Below are positions 39,705-52,931 of a stretch of DNA of 64,000 nucleotides, one piece after another (within the stretch, counting starts at the first letter, position 1; the number at the start of each line of letters is the position of its first letter). A program made the position numbers and the translations under genes. The notes below the pieces were generated by a model. The model saw nothing but the letters and a program-made list of their open reading frames with translations, ran no database searches and was not told the origin of the DNA. Source of the stretch: Effrenium voratum (taxonomy: Eukaryota > Sar > Dinophyceae > Suessiales > Symbiodiniaceae); contig CAUJNA010000591.1 of NCBI GenBank assembly GCA_963377175.1, forward strand, positions 990,001-1,054,000. Direction: 5' to 3'.

Positions 39705-39807
39705 CCTTTTGGGAAAATAGATGGCCCTGGTAAATGGAAGAAACCCCACCTAAACCAGTGGAACCCATCTATTTTTCATCAAACTAACCTAAAAAGGACA
39801 CCCTTGG
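39705..39807 (-). mobile_element. M2 element, partial
   Basis: CCTTTTGGGAAAATAGATGG at the left and AAAAAGGACACCC at the right. The flank GTCTTGG..ATGAACCGG is duplicated on both sides (39687-39704 and 39808-39825). Confidence 0.65.
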
Positions 39808-39904
39808 TCTTGGGCATGAACCGGACATCCCCTTAAATGAAGCAAGTGATGGTTGCAGAGGTGGGGTGAGAGGTAATAACGTTCGGAAAATTCACAGCCA
39901 AAGG

Positions 39905-39957
39905 GGGGTTGGGGGGGTGGGGTGGGGCGGGGTGGCGGGGTGGCGGGGTGGGGCAGG
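39905..39957. repeat. GGGGT-rich low-complexity run
   Basis: Repeats of GGGGTGGCGGGGTGGGGC type. Confidence 0.85.
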
Positions 39958-40477
39958 GGTCATTTGTTGATTCCCAAAGGAGCATCGGCAAATCCTCTTG
40001 ACAACCTGCTCGGAACGTGGCCCTGTTCTGTAATCCACCCGCCTGTTGAAGGAACGCAAAACCGTTTCCACTTGCAGTACAGGAGTTGATTCCTCATTTT
40101 CAGTTAACCCAATTGACCGAACCATTGGATAGCTGCTATCGGATGTGTATGCCTCTCCGGTTCGGCTTCAACTACCAGAAGCCAAGGTGCGGATTCACCG
40201 AAACACTCAAGGCGGCAATGGAACTGCTGGCTTTGTGTGAACATAGGGGACCCTATGGGTGGTTTTCCTTTCATCCTTTACCACACAAAAAAGGGTACCA
40301 CCCGGGCCCGAAAAGGCTTGCCTTCTGCCCCAAGCTTCCCAGCGCGGGTTCGTCGTTTGGCCCCTTTTTGGGGGAAGCAGATCAGCACCAGTCTATCAAA
40401 CCTCGTTTGGAGAAGTCCTTGCACACAAGGCGGGGGTCAAAAGGGCAAGCTGAGGACAAAACACGCTAACTTCCCCA

Positions 40478-40660
40478 TTCGTTCTAGGGATCCTTCTTTC
40501 CAAAAAACCGCCCAAACCTCAGGCGAACGGCTGGTTGTTGAAAACACCCCCTAGCATAGGTGTCCTTTTAGGGGGATATAGATGGCCCTGGTAGATGATT
40601 AAACCACCAAAACCAGGGCCATCTATTTTCCTAGCAAAGCAACCAGAAAGGACACCTATG
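40478..40660 (-). mobile_element. truncated M9 element followed by an M2 element
   Basis: M9 remnant 40478-40546. M2 is 40555-40660 with intact CATAGGTGTCC and GGACACCTATG ends and a near 8-bp duplication (CCCCCTAG and CCCTCTAG). The right duplication overlaps the TAG stop of the exon at 40665. Confidence 0.75.
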
Positions 40661-40664
40661 CCCT

Positions 40665-40727
40665 CTAGACTTCTGCCTGCTGCAGCTGTATGTCTCCCGC
40701 TTCGGCGGGAGGCATCAGCCATGGGAT
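40665..40727 (-). CDS. terminal exon candidate, 20 aa plus stop
   Basis: Acceptor GCTGAAG, then IPWLMPPAEAGDIQLQQAEV and TAG at 40667-40665. No domain. It would end a gene running from higher coordinates. The frame is also open upstream of the acceptor. Confidence 0.45.
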   Translation of the reverse strand: MPWLMPPAEAGDIQLQQAEV

Positions 40728-41915
40728 CTTCAGCGAGTCATCGCGAGCTTTTTTTTTTTTCCGGAGGCGCCGCGGATGGTCCGAACACTTGTCGCGGGTC
40801 TCAGGCTGCTCGGAATCAGTTCTCCTTTGGAAGGGAAGCCGAAAGGAAAGAAGCTCATGTTGAAGCACGCCAAGCCATGACTGCCATCCTAGCAAACTTA
40901 GCATCCATCTTGCGGACCTGGAACTCAAAGTTAGTTCACATCTTACCTCTTGGCGACAAAATGGCGGCGTGCATTGGAAGTGAGGAACCGATGTGCACGG
41001 CCCGAGCAACTGCATCCATGGCTGAGTGACGTTTGATTTTGCCGGGTGGCTTCGGGGCCTTGCTGTGCAAGCCACACCTTTCATGAGCTTGCCCACTGTC
41101 AAGCTGAAGCCCACGAAGCGCGGCACAGCGCTGCGAAAGGCAACGTCAAAGCTAGCAAAACAAGCCGGCAGCGGCTTCCGGACCCGGAAGCCATCTCAAC
41201 ACGAGCGGGTTTGCTTTTCTTTTTCTTTCCTTTTCCGCCAAGGCGTTGAAGCTATAATTCGAACGACCTTCGACAGTTGCACAAAGCTCGAGCGATGTTC
41301 AAGGAATTCGTGGGGGCCCTGCGATTTCATGTCGTAAGCTCTGTTTTTTCTCACCCTGCAAGGAGCCTTGACCTTTTCCCTTCCGGGTTGCCACCAAGAC
41401 CTATCCGGTCCATGGCACATGCTGCACCGTCGCCCTTTTGCTTGCCCCTTTGTAATGAAGAGACCTTGCTGAACAACTGTCCTGCGATCTGGTAAACACG
41501 GATTCACTGAGGCCTCCTAGCAGATGGAAGGCCTACTAGTTGAGCTTCTGGATTGCGCCATGGCCACGGACAAACAACTCAGACTGACACGGTCCTCCGG
41601 CTTTGAATGCATATTGCTGCCTTCTCTGAAGGCTGAATCAAACGTTCAAGCTGCGCAGTCTGGGAGATGGCTTCGAACTCCTCTCAGCCAGTCTTACTTC
41701 CCTGGTGTAAGCCAGAACCTTCCAACACCGCTCGGGACGCCCCCGAAAATGACCCCGCGATGTTTTTGGACCGGCGCAACCCCCCCCCCAATACTCCCAA
41801 AATCGTGGCGCTCCTTTGGCTCCCCCCTTGCGCCAAGACGGAAGGATACCCCGAGCCCATTTTTTGTTCGGTCGATTTTTCGTAGGGAGCCCTCCCCAAG
41901 GGTGGAAGAGGGCAC

Positions 41916-41990
41916 TGGAAAGAGATCGGCCAGCCAAAGCCACCCGCTGCCAGCCCCCAAGCTGCCGGCCCAGGCATCGCGCGCTGGCTC
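41916..41990 (-). CDS. 75-nt exon candidate, unassigned
   Basis: Acceptor TTTCAG, donor CCA|GTGCCC. 25 codons read EPARDAWAGSLGAGSGWLWL and ADLFP. Good splice context but no domain. Confidence 0.45.
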
Positions 41991-42972
41991 CTGAAAAGCT
42001 GCGAGCTTTTTGTTTGTTCTTCTTTTGTTTTTCCCAAGTTGTTTTTCTCCCCCCAGATAGCTGAAAGCTTTGCTTGTTATTTCCTTTGTTTTCTTTTTTA
42101 GAGTTTGCTTGTTTTTGTCTTTTGTTATATTTTTGTCTCGCTGAGGCGAGGGAGTCCAGCCCGAGTGTCCTGACCCTCCCTCCAGCAATTTTTTGGTCCC
42201 AGGTCCATCCCTCCAATCGAAGCTGCCAGGACGGCTTTGGAAGAGAAAAAGGGCGTTGGTGAGGAGGTGAGGTGTGGATTTTGATCAAAAACAAAATGTG
42301 CTTTGCCGTGCTGCTTGGCCAACACGATTTTTGGGAACTGGTGAGCACCCCTTCTGTTTTGGCTCTCCTTTCGGGAACCAATGCCATGTTGCTGGACAGA
42401 GGGATGGTCTGTGCGTGGGTTCAATGACTGGCTGCCATTGATGAACCAAAATCCCGTGCCACAAAGTGATCGCTACAGTCCAATATCACAGCGCTTCACC
42501 AGAGCTTCTTCCAATGCAGCAGGCAAAAATGTGGCCGCTTCTTGAGTACAACATGTACAGAAAGGTGTCAACCCACTATGGCTTTCAAACTTGGAACCAT
42601 CGCTTGCTTGTCGCAACTGGTCTGTTCTTGCTTAGCGTGCTGGTCACAAACGCTTCCCCGGCCAAGCCTCTGCAGCGCGCCCTGGGCAAGTCCGCATGTC
42701 AATGCACAGTCGGAAACCAATTTTCTGGGACCTTCAAGTGATCAGCTCCTCTGTGATTGGTGGTTTGACTTGGTGGTTTATGTACCCCCTACAAGCACCA
42801 GGGGTTCAAATCCAAATCCAAGCCACCCATCCAAACCACCCCTTGGGGGAGACCTGAAGTGAGAGGCAAGTACTGACTCAGCAAGTCGCAAAGACAAATG
42901 ATTCGGAATGGGGCGCTGAGCGCGGGAACGATCACTTGCATTGTAGCCGAGTAACCTTGTTTGACTCCATAA

Positions 42973-43074
42973 CTAGTAGAGAGGTTAGAATAAGGGTACC
43001 CTTTTTGTGTAGTCTATTTTAGTAGGGGAACCCTCCCCCGAAAAAGGGTAAAAGGGCACTACTGGGGGACCTAG
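42973..43074 (-). mobile_element. M1 element, copy 11
   Basis: The left end lost nine bases (CTAG joins directly to TAGAGAGG). Flanked by target duplication ATAA (42969-42972 and 43075-43078). Confidence 0.88.
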
Positions 43075-44865
43075 ATAATGGTAGAACCTGACTAGTGAAC
43101 CCACTCTGATTCAGGACGCCTGGAATTCCCAGCCAACTGCCAGACAATACTACTTTAAAGGCGCCCACAAGATGATTAAAGACGCCCCTGTCCAGCCCAA
43201 AAATCGGGAAAAAATACAAACACTACCAAAGCTATTGCCAATGCTTTTGCCAATTCTACCTCCTTTCATCGTCTCAAGGGCTGCCATTCCAGAAATCCAA
43301 AAACACGGCTAGCCCGGAAACATCAAATGTCTTTTTACAACTTGGCTAAAAATACAAGTTTGACAAGCTCGCAAAGGGTACTCCGTCCTTCAAGCCTAGC
43401 CCCCCCCCTCGCAAAAAAAAAAAAAACAAGCCCCTCTGATGAATCAAGTCCCTCTCCAGCCCTCACAAATATGGAAATGCCATGTCCTCTTACTTCCCTA
43501 TTTGTTGCAGTCCTCGCAAGACAGGTTTTAGACAGGAAAGGACCGGAGAGGATTGGCCGTGTCCGGATGCATCCGAGAGAGCTGCAGGGACGGGGAGCCA
43601 AAACCCGGCGGTCCCCAACCTCGTCTGCCTGTGGGGTGGGAGGGGGTACTAATCAAGCTCCACCATTATACCCCCTTGCAGGGTTGTGGGGAATGACCAC
43701 TGTGATACAACAAAAAGGGCTTCCCAAAGACTCTTTTGTTCTTATAAAGGGGGATTCCCTTGTTCCGCCAGTTATTTTTTTCCACACCTGCAACCAACTT
43801 CGGTGAAACAAATGTGGCAGAAAAAGCCATGAATCGCGATGGAAAGGAGTATACCCCCTTGTGCTCCTGAAATCAGCCGTGAACCAAGGGAGACATCCCT
43901 TCCAGGTTCCATTGGTGCTCATCGGGAATCAATCCGGCTTGCCCATTGCCAAGAAAAATGTTCGGAGCGCGTCCCCCACAACAAACCACCGCACCACCTG
44001 CCCGAGTCGCCCCTCCCGCGCCTCGGGACTCCCCGAAGCCCCGCCAAAGCCTCAAATCAAACAAAACAAAACGACACCCGGACTCGCAGCTAAGCCACGC
44101 TACGAAAACTCGGAGGCCTTTGGGGAAGCAAGTGCTTCAAGGTATGCCACTTAGGATCATTGTACACAATGGTATTCCAGGATACTTCGTAGCTTTGTAG
44201 CAGGGTTCCACTTTTGACGACCCCCAAGATAGGCTTAAATCCAGGGGCAAGGCCTCTGGGAACCATCAAGTGGAACCCTGGTTCGTAGATGTACTGAAAT
44301 TCTGAAGATCTCCTTTTATCAATTGGGCAAGGCCTCTCCGTGTCTGTACGACTTACCAGAACTCCGACTGAGATCTGCCGAACAAAGGGCTTCGTGGAAC
44401 TGGGCACGCACGCATGTGCTGTCCAGCTTGCAAACGCCACAGCCATGTCAAACCAACCCCTGCCCAAGCTAAAGATTTGGATCAGTGAAGAACTTGTGTG
44501 TGTGTGTGTGTCATGTTCTCGAGGACAAACAAAAAAACGGCAAAGTTGCTCTTACTTGGCTGTTTCTCAAAATTGGGAACCCTGCAGGTAGGCGGTTTCC
44601 TTTTGGTTTCCGTTTTCATTACCTCCAAAGAGGGGTCCCCTATTTTGAGACACACTTAGACACCCATTTGTTGCTGGGGGTGTCTTTTGTGATCGTACCC
44701 GTTGTTGGGTGGTTGTTTATCAATGAGACAACCGGAGCCATTTCCGGGGGGGCGAGGGGGGGGGGGGCGCAACCATGAAAAGAAGACACACCCAAGTTGC
44801 TCTGATTTGTTGCCGGTTCGTTGGAAGAGTTACCTGTGGGAAGAGTTTCTAAGGGTAGCTTCCCC

Positions 44866-44972
44866 ATTCTTTCCAGGGATCCTTCTTTCTAGAAAACCCA
44901 CAAAAACCCAGGGAAAGCAGCTGGTGATTGAAAAGAACGATGGTTGAACAGAATGGTTGGAATCAACCCCTG
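44866..44972 (-). mobile_element. M9 element, copy 4
   Basis: CCATTCTTTCCAGGGATCC to CAACCCCTGG, diverged relative of 20113. Confidence 0.65.
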
Positions 44973-45033
44973 GAGATTTTTCCGTGAAACCCACGGCTCG
45001 ACATCTGTCGCTCTCGCTTCGAGGTTTGGACGC

Positions 45034-45087
45034 TTGCGCCAGGCAGTGCAAGGAGGCGAGGTGCAGGGCTACATCTGCGGGCACTGC
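45034..45087 (-). CDS. 54-nt exon candidate, unassigned
   Basis: Acceptor GCGCCAG, donor CAA|GCGTCC. 18 codons read AVPADVALHLASLHCLAQ. The plus strand is also open here, so the strand is inferred from the splice sites. Confidence 0.42.
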
Positions 45088-45144
45088 CTGGCGCTCGCTT
45101 GGCATTGTGAATGCAGCATGTGTTTACCTATTTATACATTTTAT

Positions 45145-45212
45145 TACATATATATATATATATTATACGTGTATATATCTATAGATTGTGTGTATATATA
45201 TATATATATGTT
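45145..45212. repeat. (TA)n with interruptions
   Basis: TA-rich run split by GTGTATATCT and TGTG. Confidence 0.9.
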
Positions 45213-46639
45213 TTTTTGGGGGGTGGGAAGGTCGGTGGGTGGGGCATTGAGAGATAGGGTTCATTCATGAGGGGAAGGTGATTAGACAAGCTACGACGAG
45301 GTCTTCTCCCTGTGGTTCCTTTTTCGGGGTGACCACTCTGATCCGATAGTTCGAACGGCGACGAGTTGCCAAGGGAGCGGTTCCACCAATTCTCCGAAAA
45401 ATTGTCCTATGTCTTTGGGGAGCCACGAAAACTCGGTTCATGGTTTTTCGCCCTTTGGCAGAAGGACATTCAAACAAGCAACTAAAACGAGGCTGTGGCA
45501 ACTCGATGGCCCCAAAAGCTAATGTTCAAGTCATCTTTCTGGGAAAATAGGGGCTTGGGAAGTTGTACCAGCCTAAGCTTGGCTGAATGCCAGCGCAACA
45601 AGGCCCAATGCAGCAGATTCCCCTGGAAGATCCAAATGGAACCAAGCACTAAAACTTGCGGTCCCTTGGTTGTTTAACTTGGACCCATACCCAGGTTTTC
45701 CTAAATTGCAGTGGAGTCTCCGAATTGTTCCATTCCCTTTCAAGGGCCAAAACCAACTGCGTGAGGAGCAAATTCCACCTGCCCGCCCATCCTGAAACCT
45801 GAGCCATGTTCCTCTAAAGAGAAACTGAACCTCTTGTGGGTTCCCAGCGCCTTACGCAATTGGTATACCAATGTCACAAGACCTGGCGTGTAGGTTGAGT
45901 TTGCTCGCCCCTGGTTTGCTGTTTTCGTGCTTCCTTTTTGGAAACCGAAAGGAAACCGAAAGGACACCCGAAGCCATTTTGGGGTTCCAAACAAAAAAAA
46001 CGAGCAACGGCGCCCACCAGTCCCTGCTCACGGGCGCTTTCTCAGCCCAGTGGCTATAGGGAAGGAAGGCCACTGGGCTGGTGAATTGTTAAGGGTGGCT
46101 AAAGTGATGAAAATTTCTGTTTTCCACCAAAAGGAGAAGAAACAACAAGCTTTGTCACACAAAAAAGGAAGGGTTGTGTTTTGAATTTGGCTGAAGTGAT
46201 TCAAACCCCTTCCCCCAACAAAAAGGAATGGTCCTTTTTGGGGAACCGTCTGTTGGTTGTTGCTTTTTTTCTGGGCAACCCAAAAGAAGAAAACTAAGCG
46301 TTGCGCCATTTTGTGGCTCCGAATCCTGAACAGAAAACCGCAAAACAAACAAAAAAAGCAGCACTTTGTGGGTCCAACCAAACAGGAACCCCCCCCAAAG
46401 AAAGACAGCAAGCACTGTTGCTCCGAATCTTAAGAAAACGAGACACCCACCGAAAAACCACAGCACACTCTGTGGCTCCGAATCCGGGGGAGAAAAAAGG
46501 GGGGGAAAAACAACACCCACCCAAAACAAAAAACAAAAACAGCAAGTTGCGGTTCCGAATCCGAGAACAAAAATCGGTCGGCCCCCCCCATTTTTTTTTC
46601 TTCTCAAATCGAGTCACGTGGCACGCGGCCACCCCGAGC

Positions 46640-46728
46640 CTCGCAGGCCAGTGCCACGCGCGCGGAGTCCACCAGCGAGGCAGGCGGCGCCAGGAAGGCG
46701 AGCGCCTCAAAAACCCGCCGCGGCGGGG
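46640..46728 (-). CDS. exon candidate, unassigned
   Basis: Acceptor GCGGAG, donor GAG|GCTCGG. The frame reads VFEALAFLAPPASLVDSARV and then ALACE. GC-rich island in AT-richer repeat. No family recognised. Confidence 0.5.
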
Positions 46729-46799
46729 CTCCGCTTGGCGCGCGGGGACTTGGCGGGCGTCCGATGTTTTTGTGGTAAAAAATGGTTGATGTGGGAAGG

Positions 46800-48824
46800 G
46801 GGGCAAAAAAACACTCTTTTTTTTTAGCAGCTCAGTGGTTGGATGTCCCAATGAACCAAATCTACTTTTTTGCAGTTCAGTGGGGAGTTCCCACTTCACC
46901 ACAATAAGCGAAAATGCAAAATGGTTCCCAACAACAACCATGGGCAGGGTGCGTCCCTAGGAGAAAACCCCCCAATTTCAGGGTAGACTTAAACCCAGGG
47001 GTTCACTGCCCCCAAGGTAGTTCCACTTTTTCAAGAAGTGGAACCCTGCCGCAAGGAACCCAGGAACCCAGGAACCCGAAATCGGTGTCCCGAGGAGACC
47101 CCCACCTGTTCAAGGCCTCAAATGATGAGGTCTTGATGCCCCTTAGAGCACCCGGCTCCTCGTTCTTTGATAAAACACATGACGCTTCTCGGGACACAGG
47201 AGATTCCACAAACCTGGGTATGTGCCGAAAGAGCTGCCTGGACCCTCAAACCCATACAAAAGGGAATTAATTCACCCCATTTTGGGGCAAACAAAAAACG
47301 TTGGTCCGGGTTTTTTCTGGGCTTAAAGGTGGACCTTTTTGGCAACCAACATGTAAGCCAAAGAGTTGGATGGAGCAACGCCTCACTGTTGAAACATGCC
47401 AAACTCCCCTCAAGCGGGAATTCGGATCCCGATCTGCTCCTGTCCGTCCAAGGGTGCTCCGGCCCAAAGTGCAAGGGTCCGGCTCCCATTCGAGCGATTC
47501 GATCGACTGACTCAAGGCTCGAAAAATTGGCCCCAACATTGTGGGGTACATCCCTTTTTTACGGGTAGTTTCAGGGTGTTTTACGGGTTGTTTGAAAGGG
47601 TTTCTACGGGTAGTTTGAGGGTTTCTACGGGTACTTTGAGGGTCCAGGTACATCGTCGGCTCCTTGGAAATGGTTCAGAGCAGCACTGCCAAAAGTGATA
47701 ATTCTTTGAATCCAGACAAATGGCCAGTCTCCAAGGCTCTTTCTGGATCAACTTTTTACGTGGGAAGGAGATTCTTGGCAAGCAACTGACACGTTGGAAC
47801 CCGAATGATGTGCGGTTTCCCCTTGAAAATGACGACTCCCCCTCAAAAGGGTACTGACATTGTAGTGGAAAGGCTCATATAGGAGCTCACTACAGTCCAC
47901 TGCTCACTTATCAAAACCTCGGATACTCGGCGAAAAACTCGACTGGCGTCGCTGCGCTGATTTCTTTTTGGCCACAAGATGCATCCAGTCGCCCGCCATC
48001 GCTGGGACTGCTGGTCTATCAAAACATCGGTGCCGAGTGACCAGCGGCGCGGAGGACCCTCGCCCCCCCACGGTCCAATCGCCTGATTGGAAAGCGCCTC
48101 TCGGACCTGAGAGAACGAAGAAATTGGGCAGCTCCGACGAAAACGAAAATCACCTTTCCGATCCGGAGTCTAGAAAACCTTCGGAAACCCAGATTGAAAA
48201 CGGGAAACAATGACATGCCTGGAGAATTTTGATGCGGCGGTGTCGCCAAATGTCCGGTGCACGTCCCCTGCATCTGCAGTCTAACATGGAACCCAACCAG
48301 CATGTCCCCAAAACGAACTTCCGCGGGTTCAGTGTTCATCAGAGCCAAGGCGGCTCTACTCAGATCCCGGCCCAGTTCAGCTCCGGCAAAGGTTCCAACC
48401 TGTGGAAACTCACCCTGGCACTGGGAACAGTGCTGGGCTGTCCGTTTTCAGACCTGCTAAAAGTGACTAACTCCTAGTGGGTTAAAGGGAAATCACTAAC
48501 CAACTAAAAAACCCAACAGCCAAAGGGGACAGCTGGGAGCCGCCCAGTTGAAGCTTGCCCCTTGTTTTTGTTGATTGCGTTTGAAGGAAGACTTGCCTGG
48601 AAAAAAGGGACTGGACATGGGGAAACTGTTGGGGATGTGAAGCGAAAGCACCACCAAATCAAAGCGTTACCTTAACACGCTTCTGAGAGAAGCGTCATTT
48701 CTTACTCAGTCGATGTTCTCTTGGCTTCAAATGGACACGCTGAGGATGATTCCCTTTGAAGACCGCCGACAAACGAGACGAATAAGACGGCAGGGTCAGC
48801 GGCAGCAAGGGCTCTTTGATTCGA
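46800..48824. other. no confident exon
   Basis: GC-rich segment 48230-48440 has open frames on both strands (minus: MNTEPAEVRFGDMLVGF), but neither has clear boundaries. M8 remnant near 48451-48520. Confidence 0.35.
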
Positions 48825-48945
48825 CACATGTGGCCATGGGTCCAAAATCCAAATCGTACCTCCAGTGAACATCCCAATAGACTAAAATGGGTGGTGCATC
48901 TACCCCAAAATGGGATCCCATTAGTTTTGACCCACGGCCATGTCG
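48825..48945 (-). mobile_element. M7 inverted-repeat element
   Basis: ACATGTGGCCATGGGTCC and GACCCACGGCCATGTCGT ends; GTGAACATCCCAAT inside. Confidence 0.75.
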
Positions 48946-49004
48946 TGTTTCTTGCTAGACACCTCGGGCACATGCGGCGTCTCAAGCCCAGTCAACCCTC
49001 AAGC

Positions 49005-49078
49005 GCCCCCCTTTCAGCGCCCGGCTGCACCGTCAGCTCAGTGAGAACTTCATCCATGAACGCGAAGGCAGGAAGTAC
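49005..49078 (-). CDS. exon candidate, unassigned
   Basis: Acceptor GCTGAG, frame VLPAFAFMDEVLTELTVQPG and AERGA. A second minus frame (EDLVVRLCSLRYFLPSR) is also open, so even the frame is uncertain. Confidence 0.4.
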
Positions 49079-49889
49079 CTCAGCGAGCAAAGTCTGACCA
49101 CCAGGTCTTCCATGAGGTGCCTGGACCCTCAAACTACCCTTAAACAACTGAAAAAAACACCAACCAGATTGGCGCAATCACCCAAACTGGTATGGGTTGA
49201 GGGTTTAGGTGCCAAGATTCATGGCAAAGAAAACCCAAGGGCTTCTTGAATAGCTTGCTGCTTGCTTGGCTCTCTACCTCGTCAGGTTCTCAGAGCTTGC
49301 CATCTTACTCGTCGAAGGGCAGTTCCATGTCCCATGTCAAGAATTGAAGCCGTATACAGCCTTGACTTCTGGCATGACCTAGCCTTACAGCCATCCGCGT
49401 GTACGTGGTCACATGCCCCACTTGTCTTGCAGCGATGCTGTCCTGGACAACCACGTCCCCCCCACCACCCCACCCAGACTACCCAGACTACCCACTACCC
49501 AGACTACCCAGACTACCCTGGCGCAGCTGCTGTCTTTGCCAAGACCCACGGACTTGCTCGAAAGGTAACTGCCATGCCCAGTTTAGGACATCGACATCTA
49601 ATTTGGATTATCGCACCTAACGCTACATTTGCCATACTGCAGACATGCGCAGCCATGTTGCTGAAAAGCACAAAGCCTCGATTTTCTGAGAGGCCAGATT
49701 AGTTCTTGCGCTAGTGCCAGAGTGATTCTGCATGCAGCGTGCAAGGGTTGAGCTTCTTCTGCTCAACGATAAAAATGGTATGGGAAGGCTCCGAAACATC
49801 AGGACAAGGGTCCCTCTTCGAGACACGACCCGCAACCCACATCTTGAGGGCTTCGGCGCACCTTGTGGCGCACAGGAAAATCCTTGAGC

Positions 49890-50023
49890 TACTGTGGATG
49901 GTTGCGAAATCCGATTCGCACCACTTGGAAACCATGGCAAACTATTGTTGTTGGTATCTACGGGGGAATCATCATTCTAGGGTTTCTTAGGTGATGCGAA
50001 ATGGATTTCGTCCATCCACAGTA
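49890..50023 (-). mobile_element. M3 element, best-preserved copy
   Basis: TACTGTGGATGG and CCATCCACAGTA form a 12-bp perfect inverted repeat; 134 bp long. Confidence 0.85.
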
Positions 50024-50354
50024 ATACACTCCAGCGATTGGGCATCCAATTTTGTGCTCAAGCTAGACAGCTTGGGGTCATAGAGACAAAGGAGAGAAAC
50101 GGAAACGACCGCATCTGCCCCAAGTCCTGGCAAGTCTTGCGCAGGACCCTCCAAGGTTCTAAGACTAAGGAGAGGCTTCTACCGGATCGGAAACATTCCA
50201 AAACAAGCTCAAAGAAGCTTTTATCCATCATATGCTCACAAAACCCCTGCTAGCTCCCAAAAGCTCCCTCTGAAAAGCGAATTTGGAGACCTGCTCCTTA
50301 GCTCCCTTCCAACCAGCAGCTAGTTCTGGCTATGTGCGAATCATTCTGTCTGCC

Positions 50355-52900
50355 TCACCCCGGGCAGATTCTCCAGCCGGGGCCATTGATGCTGGCATCT
50401 GAGAGCCAGTAGATGCTGGTCTCTGGGGTGACACCCTCCGGCCCGTCCGACCCAGAATACGCTTTGCAGTTCACCAGCAGCGTGTCATACCTCGCAAGGG
50501 AGACCGGAACTGGTCAAAATCAAAGCCGAGCAAAGAGGCCCCCGGAAGTGCGATTCATAATTCAATCATTCGACAGCACATCAGCTTCCTTCCGATTTTG
50601 TGTTTGCACTGGTGGTTTGGAGGTTAGGGGTGGCTTCCCATTTTAAACTTTTACAAGAACCAGCAGCTCAACTCCCCCGACCACCAATCCAAACCACCAA
50701 CTAGGGGTTACCTGAGAGCCGCTGGCCAAACCTGAAGCTAAAAATCACCACCCGGAAGCCCCTTCAAGGCGTGGGCTTTCAAAGGTGACCTAAGAAAGCT
50801 GGATGGCGTGTTGGTGAACGGAACAAGATCAATGGAAACCAGTGGAACCCATCCATTTTTAATTTCAAATGAACCTAACACCTATGATTGCCGGATTGAT
50901 GTGCAAATTACGATTAGAAAGGAATCCCAAGGGCCTCAATTGGGTCTCATCTTCGGGCAAATGGGAGAGGAACCTTGGGATTCCGTGGAAGGGAGTGCGA
51001 TCCCTTTTCAGTCTGCCCTGTGGGAAACCCCTAAACATCAGAGGAATTAACACAACTCAAGTCATACTCAAAACCCGGAATTAAAATGGCCGTAACCCCA
51101 GAACCATGCTTCAAGAATTCAGCAGCTATTTATGGCAAGGCATCGTCCCTTGCTAACCTTCATCTACCCGGGTTTTGAGGACGTGGCTCACCTCAAAGAG
51201 CGGAAGTTGTTGCATCTCCAGTAACAATGAGGGCAGGGGGGTGGGGTCTCGGTTTTCCCCATAGGGAAAATGGCCTACATGCGGGCCAAGACGGGTGGTT
51301 GTAAGCATCACTTGAGCCCATTCAATTTGAGGGGGTCCTTTAAGTGAAATGATGCTTGAGGGGGCAGATCTAGGGCGCCCAATTTGTTTGACTGGGTCAA
51401 ACCCGGATGGGTCGGGGGAAGGGGGTGACCCCTGGAATTCCACTTGTGGTCCATTACTGCACATGTTCGTGATTTTTTAAAGCACTGCTCAGACAGTCGT
51501 TCCATTGGATCAAGCATGCCCAAAGCCAAAACAACAATCCTCAGACTCTCTTTCTAGGAAGCAGCCTGCCACTGTGCCAAGAGTTCTGGTAGAAAGTTTG
51601 ATTTTGACAAGTTTTGTCGTTTGTTCTTTTCGGTTTTCGGCATGTGATCCAGTGGTTTTGTGTTTGTGGAAGGGACACCCTACTTAAATTCCAGCTTCAA
51701 ATTAAGTTTGGAGTTGAACTCAGCTTGAATAAGTTGTGCTTTAACCAAATGATGTGTACAGAAATTATTTTGGAAAGGAAACTACGTGTAATGTCTAATC
51801 TGAAATGGAATAATTATTATCTAAGTTCTAAATTGGAATAGACACTCTGATTGGATTCTTTCTTACCAAACTCGCTTTAAACTCCAAATTGAATCTAAGA
51901 TATGATTTCCAATAGGAATCGGAATAAGTAATTCCTTGTTGAGTCCTATTCAAATTCTGTTCAAGATCAAATCTTAGAGAGCGGCCGCTGGTGAAGAGGT
52001 GAATTAGTACGCAAAACGCTACAACCACTGTGTTTGGGACCATGGTAGTTCTGGGGGCTAGGTAGAAACATGATTTGGCACCTCTGAACCCGTTCCTTAT
52101 GAAATTGTACATAACATGTTCTACTCAAAATCTAACTGAATGTAACAGAAACTAATAATAATCCAATCATTGTCTCTATCTTGGAATAGAGCTTAAACAA
52201 CAACTAATATACTTCAAACTGAGCATCACAGAGGATGTCCTGTCCAATCGATTTGTATTTACACACCAGGTAGCATTCAAACACAATGTGTTCACAGTCG
52301 GGACCTCTGAATTGCTGCACTTTGAGATAATACTTGATTTATGTATCAAAGTCTACTCAATTTCTAACTGCATGTAAATACAAGTTATAAAGCAAAGAAT
52401 CCACTCATAATGTCCATTTACTCCAGATGTTGTTTTCTACAAATATAAATATATATATATATATATAACCCAAATAACAAAATATGCAGGAGTTCCTTTC
52501 CCATATAACCGTCTCAAAAAAACAACTGACATTTAGACACAATGTATTCAACACGAGCTCAACATAAGCAAAGCAAATGCAAGCAGCTAATACAGACTGG
52601 CATGCACAAGCAGATCAAATTTTGCAAAAGTGCACGGCCACCGTCCCCTGCCCTCCTTCAGGCTTCAACCTAGTTAGTTTTGGGGGGCCCTCCTTTGTGG
52701 TTTCTAGATCAATGTACCTTGGCTGACAAAGCTGACTAAACAGTTCTGCGTAGCTTTGGAGGAACCAACCAACCAACCGACTGACCAACCAACCAACCAA
52801 CTGACTGAGCGACCAATCAACCAACCGACTGACCGACCAACAAGAAAACAACGAACCAGCCAAACAACCAGCTAGCCAACCAACCAGGCAACCGACCCAC

Positions 52901-52931
<31 letters not shown>

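Larger units (their letters stand above)
41991..45033. other. mostly repeat; no confident exon
   Basis: Holds M1 copy 11, M9 at 44866 and short GT runs. A plus-strand frame at 42580-42741 contains a hydrophobic stretch followed by NASPAKP that resembles a signal peptide, but nothing else supports a gene there. A minus-strand GC-rich segment near 43960-44070 is open but unassigned. Confidence 0.4.

Noticed and set aside
42466..42741. Plus-strand 91-aa frame with a signal-peptide-like stretch
   Set aside because: No start context, splice support or similarity; neighbours run on the minus strand.
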